A DNA stretch of 64,000 bases. Origin: Methanosarcina barkeri MS (GTDB lineage: Archaea; Halobacteriota; Methanosarcinia; Methanosarcinales; Methanosarcinaceae). Made by a program: the position numbers and the translations under genes. The stretch spans positions 4,265,168 to 4,329,167 of the forward strand of contig NZ_CP009528.1 in the NCBI RefSeq assembly GCF_000970025.1. The letters are read 5' to 3'. Position 1 is the first letter of the stretch; every line of letters begins with the position of its first letter. The notes below the pieces were generated by a model, which searched no databases, had not been told where the DNA came from, and was given only the letters and a program-made list of their open reading frames with translations. This document shows, in pieces, positions 34,965 to 44,725 of this stretch.

Positions 34965-35024
34965 TATCAGTAGATTGCTCTTTTAGGTAAGTAAAAGTAT
35001 CAGTAGATTGCTCTTTTAGGTAAG
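34965..35024. repeat. 27-bp direct repeat
   Basis: TATCAGTAGATTGCTCTTTT plus GGTAAG context occurs at 34965 and again at 34998, separated by 6 bp and without a mismatch. It is about 100 bp past the oxidoreductase stop. Probably a recent duplication. Confidence 0.85.
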
Positions 35025-35160
35025 CCAGACACTTTTCACAAGCACTTTCTATTCCCACCAGAACAGGATTGGAAATAAAATTATTTTTGGACGATTCATA
35101 GACTTCTCAATCTGGCTGAAACTACCTTGATGAACTCATCCATGAATTAAGGTATTGTAT

Positions 35161-35562
35161 TTACCGCGGCTTTGCCAATTCACCTTTACCCTTACATTCC
35201 TTGATGACATCGGAAAAGTTTGTGTATTCCCGGTCTGAACAAGACTCGAGAACGTTTATCACTTCACTACGAGCATTAAGTTTTTTAGCTTCCTCTATAA
35301 GTTGACTCCTTGTTGCAGGGAACTTCACATCTCTAAAAGCTTGCATAACATTCTGAATACCTTTGAATTCCTGGAGGACATCCGAAGAACTGTGGTATTC
35401 CTTGTCTGGAATATTTTCAATAGCTTGTATTACTTCGTTACGGGCATTAAGACTTTTAGCTTTATCAATAAGTTGCCATTTTGTTACAGGATATTTCATC
35501 TCTTGAAAAGCTTGTAAAGCTTTTTGAATCGCATTATGTACTTCAGTAGCACTTTCCTGCAT
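35161..35562 (-). CDS. DUF2795 protein with two repeats
   Basis: A 133-residue protein made of two copies of a ~50-residue helical unit: MKYPVTKWQLIDKAKSL...IPDKEYHSSSDV (about 22-64) and VKFPATRSQLIEEAKKL...CSDREYTNFSDV (about 78-121). Each matches the DUF2795 pattern, found in many bacteria and archaea without assigned function. GGGGGAAA precedes the ATG. The gene stands alone, facing away from the thermosome gene. Function unknown. Confidence 0.75.
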   Translation of the reverse strand: MQESATEVHNAIQKALQAFQEMKYPVTKWQLIDKAKSLNARNEVIQAIENIPDKEYHSSSDVLQEFKGIQNVMQAFRDVKFPATRSQLIEEAKKLNARSEVINVLESCSDREYTNFSDVIKECKGKGELAKPR

Positions 35563-36271
35563 TTGATTTTCCCCCGTATTTTGGTTTTACCCCGTATTTT
35601 GGTTTTATTTTCTGTTGAATTTGTCCACTTAAAACATTTGAATCAATTTGATACAATTTTACACCTGCATCTGTTGATTTATGTTTGATTTATAGTCCTT
35701 TTATGTGCCAGTGAGAGTGATTTCAAATTGTATCAACAAGAAGATAGTATTTATCAAATATAATATCTAGAGAAATATAAATAAGAAACCGATATAAATT
35801 AAATGCCGATGTTATTCAGTCAGATATTAGCATATATTTACTCACTAAATGGTATTTTTCCCAAGAAATCTCTTACTTTTCAGAAGTGCTTATAAAAACA
35901 ACATATATCTGGACAAATATCTTAGAATAGAGAAAGCAAGATTAATGGAGATGAATAAAATCTGCTTTTGATTTAAAATACAAGTCGTCGGAATTTTTGA
36001 AACCAACTTTATTGCAAATGTTGCGATGTTTTATTATTGATTTTCGGACAGACTCTTGATAGACTCTTTATACACCGGGAAGAATAACCCAGAGAAGCCA
36101 TTAAAAGATCCAGGAGCCCCTTTTTTTTAAAATGAGATTTTACGCTCCAGAGAAATTCTTATATAGAAGTGCTTGCATTAAGAATAGGAAAATACGCACA
36201 AAGGTAACGTGCTCAGGAATACAATTAATAAAAATTCATATAAATTCATATCATTAAAAGGAGATTAAAGC
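35563..36271. promoter_or_regulatory. Intergenic region with the thermosome promoter
   Basis: About 700 bp without a gene. Near the DUF2795 start, CCCCGTATTTTGGTTTT is repeated twice (35573-35607). Towards the thermosome, CTTATATAGAAG at about 36158 is a good TATA box, giving a leader of about 85 nt. AAAGGAGA is placed 8 nt before the TTG start. Confidence 0.5.
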
Positions 36272-37906
36272 TTGGCAGCACAACCGATCTTTATTTTAAG
36301 GGAAGGCAGCAAGAGAACCCATGGTTCCGATGCCCAGCACAACAATATTATGGCCGCAAAGGCGGTTGCTGAAGCAGTAAGAACCACTCTTGGGCCCAAG
36401 GGTATGGACAAGATGCTTGTAGACTCCATGGGTGATGTTGTTATCACCAACGACGGAGCAACAATCCTCAAAGAAATGGACATCGAGCACCCAGGTGCAA
36501 AGATGATCGTAGAAGTAGCCAAGACCCAGGATGCCGAAGTAGGAGACGGAACAACCACCGCAGCCGTACTTGCAGGGGAATTCCTGACAAAGGCAGAAGA
36601 CCTGCTTGAAAGCGGAGTACACCCAACAGTAATTGCAAGCGGCTACAGGCTTGCAGCAGACCAGGCTACAAAGATAATCGATACCATTACTGTAAGTGCA
36701 TCTCCTGAGGATACCGAGACTCTCGAAAAGATTGCAGCCACAGCCATAACAGGAAAAGGCGCAGAGGCTCAAAAAGAACATCTCTCCAAGCTTGCAGTCA
36801 AGGCCGTTAAGTCAGTTGCTGAGATAAGCGAAGATGGAAAGATCACTGTAGACATCGAGGACATCAAGGTGGAAAAGAGACCCGGTGGAAGTATCAAGGA
36901 TTCCGAAATTGTCGACGGTGTAATTGTTGATAAAGAGCGTGTCCACCCAGCTATGCCCGAAGTAGTGGAGAACGCAAAAATCCTGCTCTTAAGCGTACCA
37001 ATCGAGCTCAAGAAAACCGAAACTAAGGCCGAAATAAAGATCACCAATCCTGACCAGATGCAGCTCTTCTTAGACCAGGAAGAAGCAATGCTCAAGGAAA
37101 TTGTGGACAAGGTTATCAAGACAGGCGCAAACGTTGTCTTCTGTCAGAAAGGAATCGATGACCTTGCTCAGTACTACCTGACAAAAGCAGGAATCTTTGG
37201 TATGCGCAGGGTGAAGAAGAGCGACATGGATAAACTTTCCCGCGCAACAGGTGCAAAGATTATCACCAGCCTCGACGAAATTGAGGAATCCGACCTTGGC
37301 CATGCCGGACTTGTAGAGGAAAAAGACGTTACAGGCTCAAGAATGACCTTCGTTACAGGCTGCAAGGACAGCAAAGCTACCTCAATTCTTCTGCGCGGCG
37401 GAACCGAGCATGTAGTTGAAGGAATTGAGAGAGCCCTCGAAGACGCTCTCAGAGTAGTGGGCGTTGCTCTTGAAGACCAGAAGATTGTTGTGGGTGGCGG
37501 CTCTCCAGAAATTGAACTGTCCCTCAGGCTCAAGGAATACGCAGCAACCCTTAAAGGCAGGGAGCAGCTTGCTGTTACGAAATTCGCTGAGTCTCTCGAG
37601 ATTATTCCCAGCACCCTCGCAGAGAACGCAGGACTTGACCCGATTGACATGCTTGTGGAAATGCGCTCCCAGCACGAGAAAGGAAACAAGCGTGCCGGAC
37701 TCAATGTTTACACTGGCAAGATTGAGGACATGTTCGAAAATAACGTTGTCGAACCTCTTAGGATCAAAACCCAGGCAATCAATGCAGCCACTGAAGCCGC
37801 AATTATGGTTCTCAGAATCGATGATGTAATTGCCTCATCCAGCCCAGCCAAAGTCGGTGGCCCGGGAGCAATGCCCCCAGGCGGCGAAATGCCTGAGATG
37901 ATGTAA
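36272..37906 (+). CDS. Thermosome subunit (group II chaperonin)
   Basis: ATP-dependent chaperonin subunit that refolds proteins in an eight-fold double ring. The 544 residues show the family signatures: [19 protein letters not shown]-like region near residues 30-48, [20 protein letters not shown], and [13 protein letters not shown] near the C-terminus, ending in the Gly/Met-rich GGEMPEMM tail. The start codon is TTG (after AAAGGAG), giving [13 protein letters not shown]. Methanosarcina encodes several thermosome subunits; I cannot say with certainty which one this is. It stands alone with a strong TATA promoter. Confidence 0.96.
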   Translation: MAAQPIFILREGSKRTHGSDAQHNNIMAAKAVAEAVRTTLGPKGMDKMLVDSMGDVVITNDGATILKEMDIEHPGAKMIVEVAKTQDAEVGDGTTTAAVLAGEFLTKAEDLLESGVHPTVIASGYRLAADQATKIIDTITVSASPEDTETLEKIAATAITGKGAEAQKEHLSKLAVKAVKSVAEISEDGKITVDIEDIKVEKRPGGSIKDSEIVDGVIVDKERVHPAMPEVVENAKILLLSVPIELKKTETKAEIKITNPDQMQLFLDQEEAMLKEIVDKVIKTGANVVFCQKGIDDLAQYYLTKAGIFGMRRVKKSDMDKLSRATGAKIITSLDEIEESDLGHAGLVEEKDVTGSRMTFVTGCKDSKATSILLRGGTEHVVEGIERALEDALRVVGVALEDQKIVVGGGSPEIELSLRLKEYAATLKGREQLAVTKFAESLEIIPSTLAENAGLDPIDMLVEMRSQHEKGNKRAGLNVYTGKIEDMFENNVVEPLRIKTQAINAATEAAIMVLRIDDVIASSSPAKVGGPGAMPPGGEMPEMM

Positions 37907-38066
37907 AATTAGAAGTATAAATCCAGGAATCCAGGATTGCCGGAAATTTCCAGCATTCCTGAAACTCTCTTTTTAATATTGGTATAATCATTCAGGAATT
38001 CGTTTAAAATATCTTTTTTAAATATTCTTTCCAGAAATTGTTTCCAAGAGAATTAGCTTCAGAAAT

Positions 38067-38128
38067 CGGTTTTAGAGGTTTTTTTCATAATTCTTTTCGG
38101 TTTTAGAGGTTTTTTTCATAATTCTTTT
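38067..38128. repeat. 31-bp tandem duplication
   Basis: Two adjacent copies of a unit beginning CGGTTTTAGAGGTTTTTTTC lie 160 bp past the thermosome stop. The surrounding 450-bp gap has no gene; its T-rich stretches (37970-38030) could end the thermosome transcript. Confidence 0.8.
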
Positions 38129-38362
38129 TCAATGATGAATTTTCCTTTTATGTAAGTCAATTTGTACATAGAACCTCAATTTATACATAGAGCCACGAAA
38201 ATTGTTCAAAATAAAGAAAAGGCCAGGACTTTTCAAACAAAAAACAAACCAGAAAGTTAGGGTCTCCAAACAAAAATATTTAAAAATTAAAAAAGGCGTT
38301 TTTGAGTATTTTATACCGAGTATTACTGAATTTTTAAAATGAAATATGACCAGTGAAAATTG

Positions 38363-38752
38363 TTATCTGGCTTCATAGCAGGAAATTTCCCTGGCATCTA
38401 CCCGGACTGGTTTCCCAAGCTCGTTTGAAATAACATTTCTTACCCTTGCCATACATCTGCACTGAAGCTGGATACGAGCTGACATAGCTTCTCGTTCTTC
38501 AATGTAGAAATCATTCGAACTGACAATAGAATGAACCGAAATCTGCTTCTGTACAACCTTTGCTATGAGACCCTGAGTCCCATTCGTGAGGTCCTGAAGG
38601 CTGGTGGAGGTCAGGAGAACATTATCCCCTGCATTGAGCCCGAGTACTCCTACGAAGTTTTGAGGACTCCGAATCTCAAGAGTCCTGAGATGGTGTTTTT
38701 TCAGGATCTCGATAAGAGAATCAGCAATTCCTGTTAACGCGATGTACTCCAT
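38363..38752 (-). CDS. DUF473 family protein
   Basis: A 129-residue archaeal protein of the DUF473 family, found mainly in methanogens and relatives. Recognised from the N-terminal ALTGIADSLIEIL and the central GLNAGDNVLLTSTSLQDL. The fold is probably small and beta-rich. It follows the PAC2 gene with a 4-bp gap on the same strand, so the two are co-transcribed. Function unknown. Confidence 0.75.
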   Translation of the reverse strand: MEYIALTGIADSLIEILKKHHLRTLEIRSPQNFVGVLGLNAGDNVLLTSTSLQDLTNGTQGLIAKVVQKQISVHSIVSSNDFYIEEREAMSARIQLQCRCMARVRNVISNELGKPVRVDAREISCYEAR

Positions 38753-38756
38753 GGGA

Positions 38757-39503
38757 TCACCCGTACATTGGAAACTCCTTCTTTACTTCTCCTTTCTGCT
38801 CTGCAGTCTGAACATCTTCAGCAAGCCTCTGAAGTTCGACCTCTATACGTTCAGCCTGCTCTATAAGCCGAACTGTACTTATTGAAAGCCCGTAGAGCTC
38901 GTTTAAAACTTCGATAACAGCAGAAGCAGCTCTTGGGTCAGGATTCTGGGTCCTGGTGGCACCAAGCAAGCTAAATGCAGGAATTCCACGTAGCAGGCAT
39001 TCAGCCATCACACTACCTGAAATCCCAGAGATAGTTCCCATCTGGAAAACTTCTACTTTTTCCTTAATTTTGTTCAGCATCTCCGGAGTGGTGGCTGCCC
39101 CAAAGACTTTCTGTCCTCCATCCATTATGGCAATGCCTGCAATGGAAGCGATTTCTCTTACGTTAATAGACTCAGCCCAGTCCACCAGAGCATTACTAAC
39201 ATCGTAGGAGACAGTGTGACTAATCGGGATATCGGAGATTACAACAATCAGGTTATGTTCCGCGCTTTCATAAATCCTTACAGGCATATTTATAAGCCCC
39301 TCGTAAAGTACTGCAATCGAGGGAAAATACCTTGATTCAATAGAGCCAATGTATTCCATTTTCAATTCTTCTATCATATGTTGACTTGCAATATTCCCCA
39401 CAAGCCCGATTCCGGGAAACCCTTCAATCAAAACAGGATTTTTTGACTGCACAGGTTTGGTAATAATCTTCACGTCGTTGTTGTCATAATCTGTATTTGA
39501 CAA
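38757..39503 (-). CDS. PAC2-family proteasome assembly chaperone homologue
   Basis: The 248-residue protein of the PAC2 family (archaeal PbaB-like). Signatures: VLIEGFPGIGLVGNIASQ near residue 25, VVISDIPISHT, and GLSISTVRLIEQAERIEVEL in the C-terminal helical part. Archaeal relatives assist proteasome assembly or bind its unassembled subunits. A TATA-like box on the minus strand lies near 39680. It heads a two-gene operon with DUF473. Confidence 0.85.
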   Translation of the reverse strand: MSNTDYDNNDVKIITKPVQSKNPVLIEGFPGIGLVGNIASQHMIEELKMEYIGSIESRYFPSIAVLYEGLINMPVRIYESAEHNLIVVISDIPISHTVSYDVSNALVDWAESINVREIASIAGIAIMDGGQKVFGAATTPEMLNKIKEKVEVFQMGTISGISGSVMAECLLRGIPAFSLLGATRTQNPDPRAASAVIEVLNELYGLSISTVRLIEQAERIEVELQRLAEDVQTAEQKGEVKKEFPMYG

Positions 39504-40020
39504 GTAACCACCTCAGCGAGATACAACCCCTATGATTATATCTGAGCTAATCCTAGATAAACAAGCTTCTCAGCAGTCCGATCTACGCTACTTCCTGCAC
39601 ATACATAATAAGAAATATACAATAGACCCGGGCTCCGACCACAGAACCCTTTTTTGGTAAAAAGAGAATCTTTTTAATATATATCTTTTCTCCTGATAAG
39701 GAAAAATAACTCCGATAAAGAAATATAATAAACCCAAATTTCATCTTCCAACTAGAAAAACTGACAGAAACCTGATTTTATAAAATATGAATAAGAAAAA
39801 AACATAATACACAAAGGAAACAGTAAGAAGAAACAGTAAGAAGAAACAGTAAGAGGAAACAGTAAGAGGAAACAGTAAGAGGAAACAGTAAGAGGAAACA
39901 GTAAAAGAGTTCATAGGAAGAAACGTCCGAATATGGGCAAAAGAGTTTATAAAAAGAAAAATCCGAACACAGGAAAAGAGCTAATAGAAAGAAACATTCG
40001 AACACAGGAGGAGAAAAATC
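39504..40020. repeat. Leader region with a 13-bp minisatellite and ~36-bp repeats
   Basis: Seven tandem copies of GAAACAGTAAGAA/G (13 bp) fill 39817-39907. They run into about three imperfect ~36-bp units (39916-40014) sharing AAGAAAxxTCCGAACACAGG; the last contains the GGAGGAG ribosome site of the next gene. The rest of the gap holds the PAC2 promoter region. Confidence 0.85.
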
Positions 40021-40608
40021 ATGGAAAAATCTATTCTATATTTTGACAATGTAGGGGAGTCAAATACAGACGCCGTTATTACAGCAGCAGCTAAAAGGGC
40101 GGCAGAACTTCATATATCCCATATTGTGGTGGCAAGCACCAGCGGAAAAACCGCGCTAAAAATGGCAGAGGCTGTAAAGGGCAGCGGCATAAAAGTTATT
40201 GGAATAAGCCACCAGTATGGGCAGAATAAGAAAGGCGAATGGGAAGTAGAAGATGAATACAAAAAGAAACTTGAAGAACTTGGGGCGGTAATAACCACTC
40301 AATCACATATATTCTCAGGAGTCGAACGCTCAATCACAAAGAAATTCGGGGGATATTCCAGAGTAGAAGTAATTTCGGACGCTCTCAGATCTCTCTTTGG
40401 AAAAGGATTCAAAGTAGCCATTGAAGTCGCAGTTATGGCAGCCGATTCAGGTCATATCCCTGTTTCCGACAACACAGAGATTATAGCGATAGGAGGCACA
40501 AGGCATGGTGCAGACGTAGCACTTGTGCTCAGACCAGCCCACAGCGGGGATTTCTTCTCCCTTCAGGTTAGGGAGATTATTGCCATGCCGCGAACCAAAG
40601 AAGATTAA
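40021..40608 (+). CDS. Pyruvate-kinase C-terminal-domain-like protein
   Basis: The 195-residue stand-alone version of the pyruvate kinase alpha/beta (allosteric) domain. It begins ILYFDNVGESNTDAVI and contains HIVVASTSGKTALKMAEA and later EIIAIGGTRHGADVALVL, the usual phosphate-binding and C-terminal patterns. Such proteins are common in archaea without the catalytic kinase domains; their function is unknown. GGAGGAG lies 7 nt before the ATG, inside the last unit of the upstream repeat. Confidence 0.82.
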   Translation: MEKSILYFDNVGESNTDAVITAAAKRAAELHISHIVVASTSGKTALKMAEAVKGSGIKVIGISHQYGQNKKGEWEVEDEYKKKLEELGAVITTQSHIFSGVERSITKKFGGYSRVEVISDALRSLFGKGFKVAIEVAVMAADSGHIPVSDNTEIIAIGGTRHGADVALVLRPAHSGDFFSLQVREIIAMPRTKED

Positions 40609-40809
40609 GGTGAGAAAAAGGCAAGAAATGGCAAGAAATATTCATGGATAAATCATGGAAAAATCAGGGAACGATAGGTTTCTTTGATACAGGTGATTCA
40701 GCTCTTCATTTGAGAGTGATAAGGAAGCTCAGGTGATTTATTAGAATTACCTTTGCTTCCCGCTATTCCCCAAAGATAAATATATCTGAGAGACATCTAT
40801 AACGCCGGC

Positions 40810-42282
40810 ATGTCAGCAATATTCGAAATACTCGACAAGGATGCAGGCGGAAGGATAGGAAGACTCAGGACTCCCCATGGGACTGTTGAAACGCCTACCG
40901 TTATGCCTGTGATTAATCCAAATATCCAGCTTATTCCCCCGAAAGAAATGCGAAACTTCGGGGCAGAGATTCTGATTACTAATTCCTATATTATTTACCG
41001 CAAGGAAGAACTGAAAAGTGTCGCCCTGGAAAAAGGGCTGCATGGGCTCCTGGGCTTTGATGGACCCATTATGACGGATTCAGGTTCTTTCCAGCTTTCT
41101 GTATATGGGTCCGTCGAAGTTACGAATGAGGAAATTCTCGGGTTCCAGCAAAAGATAGGAAGTGACATTATTGTCCCACTGGACATCCCTACGCCCCCTG
41201 ATGTTCACTACCGACGGGCTGAAGAGGAACTTGCAATCACAGCTGAACGCCTTGAAGCGGCACGCAAGTTTATCCAGGGCGAACAGCTTCTTGCAGGGCC
41301 AGTTCAGGGTTCAACATACCCTGAATTGAGGGAAAAAGCTGCTTCCCACCTGAAAGATCTTAATTTTGAAGTTTATCCTCTTGGAGCAGTCGTCCCGCTC
41401 ATGGAAGCCTATCGTTATGCGGAACTTGTTGACGTGATTGCTGCATCTAAAAAAGGACTCTCCCCAGCTTCCCCGGTACACCTTTTCGGAGCAGGTCACC
41501 CAATGATGTTTGCCCTTGCAGTAGCCATGGGCTGTGACCTTTTTGATTCGGCAGCCTATGCTCTTTACGCCAAAGATGGGCGCTATATTACTGTGAATGG
41601 AACTTACCACATTGAAAAGCTGAACTATCTGCCCTGTTCCTGTCCGGTTTGTTCAAGATACACGGCAGAAGAATTGAAAAAAGCTGATAACCGGGAAGAA
41701 CTTCTGGGAAAACACAACCTTTACGCGACTTTTGCTGAAATCCGGCTGGTAAAGCAGTGCATAAAAGACGGGAAATTGCTCGAACTTGTGGAGCAGCGCT
41801 GTCGTGCTCATCCGAAACTTCTGGATGGGCTGAAGAAGCTTTACACTCACTCTTCCTGGCTTGAACAACTTGATCCGGCTACAAAAGGCACCTTCTTCTA
41901 CTGCGGACCTGAGTCCTCCTCCCGCCCTGAAGTCCTGCGTTTTGGGAAACGGCTGGATAGGTTCAGCCTGCAAGGCTCGGTAATTATTCGGACAGGGCCA
42001 GTAAAAGGAGAGAAAGATTACGACCAGATTCTTACTTTCAAAGCACCTTTTGGAGCGTTTCCTGTCGAAATGGAAGAAGTGTATCCTTTCAATGCTGAAG
42101 TTCCAAAATTTCCGGATTACGAATCACTCAATTCAGCTCTTTCGAACACTCTTAAACTGATAGACCTGAACCCAGAAGCCGAGTTTACTTTTATTTGCGA
42201 GGAGGAGTTCAAGCATCCTCTAATTGAAGAAATCAGAAAAAGGGCAAAACTGGTATACAGGAAAGATTGGAAAAAAGAATAA
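40810..42282 (+). CDS. tgtA: Archaeosine tRNA-guanine transglycosylase TgtA
   Basis: Exchanges guanine-15 of tRNA for preQ0, the first step of archaeosine formation. The TIM-barrel catalytic part has MTDSGSFQLSVYG (nucleophile/base region), PLDIPTPPD and GPVQGSTYPELREKAA, and a zinc site CSCPVCSRYTAEELKK (about 277-292). At 490 residues it covers the catalytic domain and the following C1/C2-like part, but is about 90 residues short of the ~580-residue form that ends in a PUA domain; no PUA motif is seen. A TATA-like ATAAATATATC near 40777 suggests a short leader or none. Confidence 0.93.
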   Translation: MSAIFEILDKDAGGRIGRLRTPHGTVETPTVMPVINPNIQLIPPKEMRNFGAEILITNSYIIYRKEELKSVALEKGLHGLLGFDGPIMTDSGSFQLSVYGSVEVTNEEILGFQQKIGSDIIVPLDIPTPPDVHYRRAEEELAITAERLEAARKFIQGEQLLAGPVQGSTYPELREKAASHLKDLNFEVYPLGAVVPLMEAYRYAELVDVIAASKKGLSPASPVHLFGAGHPMMFALAVAMGCDLFDSAAYALYAKDGRYITVNGTYHIEKLNYLPCSCPVCSRYTAEELKKADNREELLGKHNLYATFAEIRLVKQCIKDGKLLELVEQRCRAHPKLLDGLKKLYTHSSWLEQLDPATKGTFFYCGPESSSRPEVLRFGKRLDRFSLQGSVIIRTGPVKGEKDYDQILTFKAPFGAFPVEMEEVYPFNAEVPKFPDYESLNSALSNTLKLIDLNPEAEFTFICEEEFKHPLIEEIRKRAKLVYRKDWKKE

Positions 42283-42530
42283 ATATACAGGAAAAATTGG
42301 AAAAAAATAAATTTTGGGTAGCCGATTAAGAGTACTGGATACCTTGAGTTCCTGATACCTTGAAATCCTTAAAGCTACTGGCAACCAAAACGTGCCTCAA
42401 AAGAGATAAAAAGAAAACTTTTTTGTGGTGCAAACCTTTATAGAATTACCTGCAAAAACCCTCTAAATAGGGAAAGAGCTAAAATACAACGCTCGACACG
42501 AAAACTTTCGTACAAACCAGAAAAGTCTAG

Positions 42531-43481
42531 GTGAAACTATTGTCCCTTACAGCAAGAATCGGCGAACTCAGTCCTTATCTGCGACTAATGAGACCCGAAC
42601 TCTACTACATGGACCTTACCCTACCTGCCTCAAGTGCAATCCTTGCTTCGTATTTGGCGACCGGAGGGCTTCCCGAACTTATTCCCTTCCTGATTGCAGT
42701 AATAGGTGGCTTTGCAGCCATTACAAGTTCATACGTATTCAATGACTGCTGTGATATAGATATAGATACGATCAATCTGCCTGGCCGTCCCTTACCCTCA
42801 TCAAAATTGTCAAAGAGCTCTGCACTTGCTTATGCCGTCTTTTTGTTAGTAATTGCAGGAGCAGCAGCGGCTTACCTGAATCCTGAGTCTCTCGTAACCC
42901 TTATTATTGCGGCTTCAGTTATCACAATATATTCAATCTTTGCAAAAAGGAATACTTTCCTCAGTTTTTTGCCAGTAGGTATTTCTTATGGGCTTGTACC
43001 AGTGGGTATCTGGCTTGCCTTTGACCCCGCAGGAATCCTGAAAGGCAGCGATGGAGTAATTCTCCCTTTGCCGGCTATTTGTTTCGGGCTAATGATTTGC
43101 GTTACAGACTGGGCTTTTACCCTTGGAGGAGTTTCCAGAGATGTGGAAGGAGACAGAATGAAGGGTGCCCCAACGATGCCCGTAACCTTTGGAATCCCCT
43201 TTACCGCCAGATTCGTTACTTTCTGGTGGATTGTCGGAGTCATCGCTTCACTAACCATAGGCTGGTCGGCTCATCTTGGACCTGTATACTATGCAGGAGC
43301 CCTGACTTCAGGACTCTGGATGCTTACTCAATGTCTCGATTTTATCAAACATCCTACCCCGGAGAGAGGTGGCAGGCTCTTTCTTAATGGTTCAAATTAT
43401 AGAGCAATTATGTTTGGATCAATGATTCTTGACGTAGTGCTATGCATTTATGCAGGGGGCTACACCTCCATTCTCTGGTAA
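42531..43481 (+). CDS. UbiA-family membrane prenyltransferase
   Basis: Integral membrane enzyme that joins a polyprenyl diphosphate to an acceptor. The 316 residues form about nine spans with both Asp-rich motifs: NDCCDIDIDTIN (about 80-91) and DVEGDRMKG (about 203-211). The acceptor is not evident. The archaeal lipid enzyme DGGGP synthase belongs here, but so would an enzyme attaching the prenyl tail of methanophenazine. The start is GTG at 42531 or TTG at 42540; AGGTGA at 42529-42534 suits the TTG. A divergent geranylgeranyl-reductase-like gene follows after 15 bp, then a radical SAM gene. Confidence 0.82.
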   Translation: MKLLSLTARIGELSPYLRLMRPELYYMDLTLPASSAILASYLATGGLPELIPFLIAVIGGFAAITSSYVFNDCCDIDIDTINLPGRPLPSSKLSKSSALAYAVFLLVIAGAAAAYLNPESLVTLIIAASVITIYSIFAKRNTFLSFLPVGISYGLVPVGIWLAFDPAGILKGSDGVILPLPAICFGLMICVTDWAFTLGGVSRDVEGDRMKGAPTMPVTFGIPFTARFVTFWWIVGVIASLTIGWSAHLGPVYYAGALTSGLWMLTQCLDFIKHPTPERGGRLFLNGSNYRAIMFGSMILDVVLCIYAGGYTSILW

Positions 43482-43496
43482 AACAGGTAGAAAAAA

Positions 43497-44654
43497 ATGG
43501 ACGCGGATATTATCGTAATAGGGGCATCTCCTGCAGGAATGATGGCTGCAAGGAGCGCCTGTGAGAAAGGGGCAGCGGTCCTTTTGCTGGAAAAAAAAGA
43601 AGAGATAGGGCATCCTCCCCACCCTGCAAACTCTTTTTTTAAGGGGATGCTTGATAAATGCGGAGAAAAGGTAGACCCTTCTTATGTTCTGCATAATCTC
43701 AAAGGCATGAAGATTATTTCCCCGTCAGGAAGGACAGTCGAAGTTGAGACTACTGGATATGCCATTGATAAAACGGCTTTCGACAGATTTTATGCAAAGA
43801 AAATAATGAAAACCGGTGTAGATCTTCGAACAGGGGTGGAAGTGCAGGATATCCAGAAAGAAGGAGATAAATTTACTGTCAATACCTCTGCCGGGGTATT
43901 TACCTCAAAACTGGTTATTATCTCCGACGGCATAAATTCAAAAATTGCTTCCCTTGTGGGCTTGAAGACAATGAAACATCCTGAAGATATTGCCTGGGGA
44001 ATTGAACTGGATATTAAAAGTCCTGGACTTGGGAAACCAGAGATGTTTGAGTATTATGTTGGGAATCATGCTCCAGGCTGGAAAACTACATACTCTCCAA
44101 GAGGAGGCGATAATGCTGCAATCGGAGCTTATGTGCGCCGGTGCGGAACTGATGCAACGCCTTACCTTAATGCCTGGGTTGAAAATTTCAAAAAGCTTAA
44201 AGGGCTCGAAGAGCTTGAAGTTGTAAGAAAACTGTCTGGAGGAGACCCTATTGTGACCATTCCAAAGGAGTACATAACCGATGGGATAATGGTCGTTGGT
44301 GGGGCAGCAGGTCAGTCGGGAATAGGATATGCAATGAGGGCAGGCCAGATATGTGGAGATGTCGCTGCAGATGCCATAAGCAAAGGAAATATCTCAAAAT
44401 CTGCCCTCCTGACTTACCGGAAGACCTGGGAAAAGGAATTTCTGGCCGAACACTACCTGGGCCGAATAGGGCTTGAGACTCTCAGGAAAATGACGGATAG
44501 GGAAATTGATGAGATGGCTAGGGTCTTTGAAAAGGAGGACCTTTCGTTTATTCATGGAAGTTCAGTTGAACAGGCTATGCAGGTTTTTGCATTCATGCTA
44601 AAGAAAAAACCCTCTGCAATCTTAAAGTTCAGAGCACTCCTCAGGAATAAATGA
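43497..44654 (+). CDS. Geranylgeranyl-reductase-like FAD oxidoreductase
   Basis: The 385-residue FAD protein of the geranylgeranyl reductase family, which saturates isoprenoid double bonds. The Rossmann FAD site is IVIGASPAGMMAARSA (about 6-21), with the second FAD contact in IMVVGGAAGQSGIGYAMRAG (split by a short loop). The conserved PxxYxWxFP region of lipid reductases reads APGWKTTYSPRGG, so it is a divergent member. It begins 15 bp after the UbiA gene and is surely co-transcribed. With UbiA it could saturate and attach a polyprenyl chain; the substrate is inference. Confidence 0.8.
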   Translation: MDADIIVIGASPAGMMAARSACEKGAAVLLLEKKEEIGHPPHPANSFFKGMLDKCGEKVDPSYVLHNLKGMKIISPSGRTVEVETTGYAIDKTAFDRFYAKKIMKTGVDLRTGVEVQDIQKEGDKFTVNTSAGVFTSKLVIISDGINSKIASLVGLKTMKHPEDIAWGIELDIKSPGLGKPEMFEYYVGNHAPGWKTTYSPRGGDNAAIGAYVRRCGTDATPYLNAWVENFKKLKGLEELEVVRKLSGGDPIVTIPKEYITDGIMVVGGAAGQSGIGYAMRAGQICGDVAADAISKGNISKSALLTYRKTWEKEFLAEHYLGRIGLETLRKMTDREIDEMARVFEKEDLSFIHGSSVEQAMQVFAFMLKKKPSAILKFRALLRNK

Positions 44655-44725
44655 ACTGAAATTTAAAAGAGAAAAAGAGAACGGAACCGATATGGACATT
44701 ATCAAATGTCAGGTGCAGGAACAAT

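Noticed and set aside
36272-37906. Assigning a specific thermosome subunit (alpha, beta or gamma)
   Set aside because: Subunits are too similar to separate by eye.
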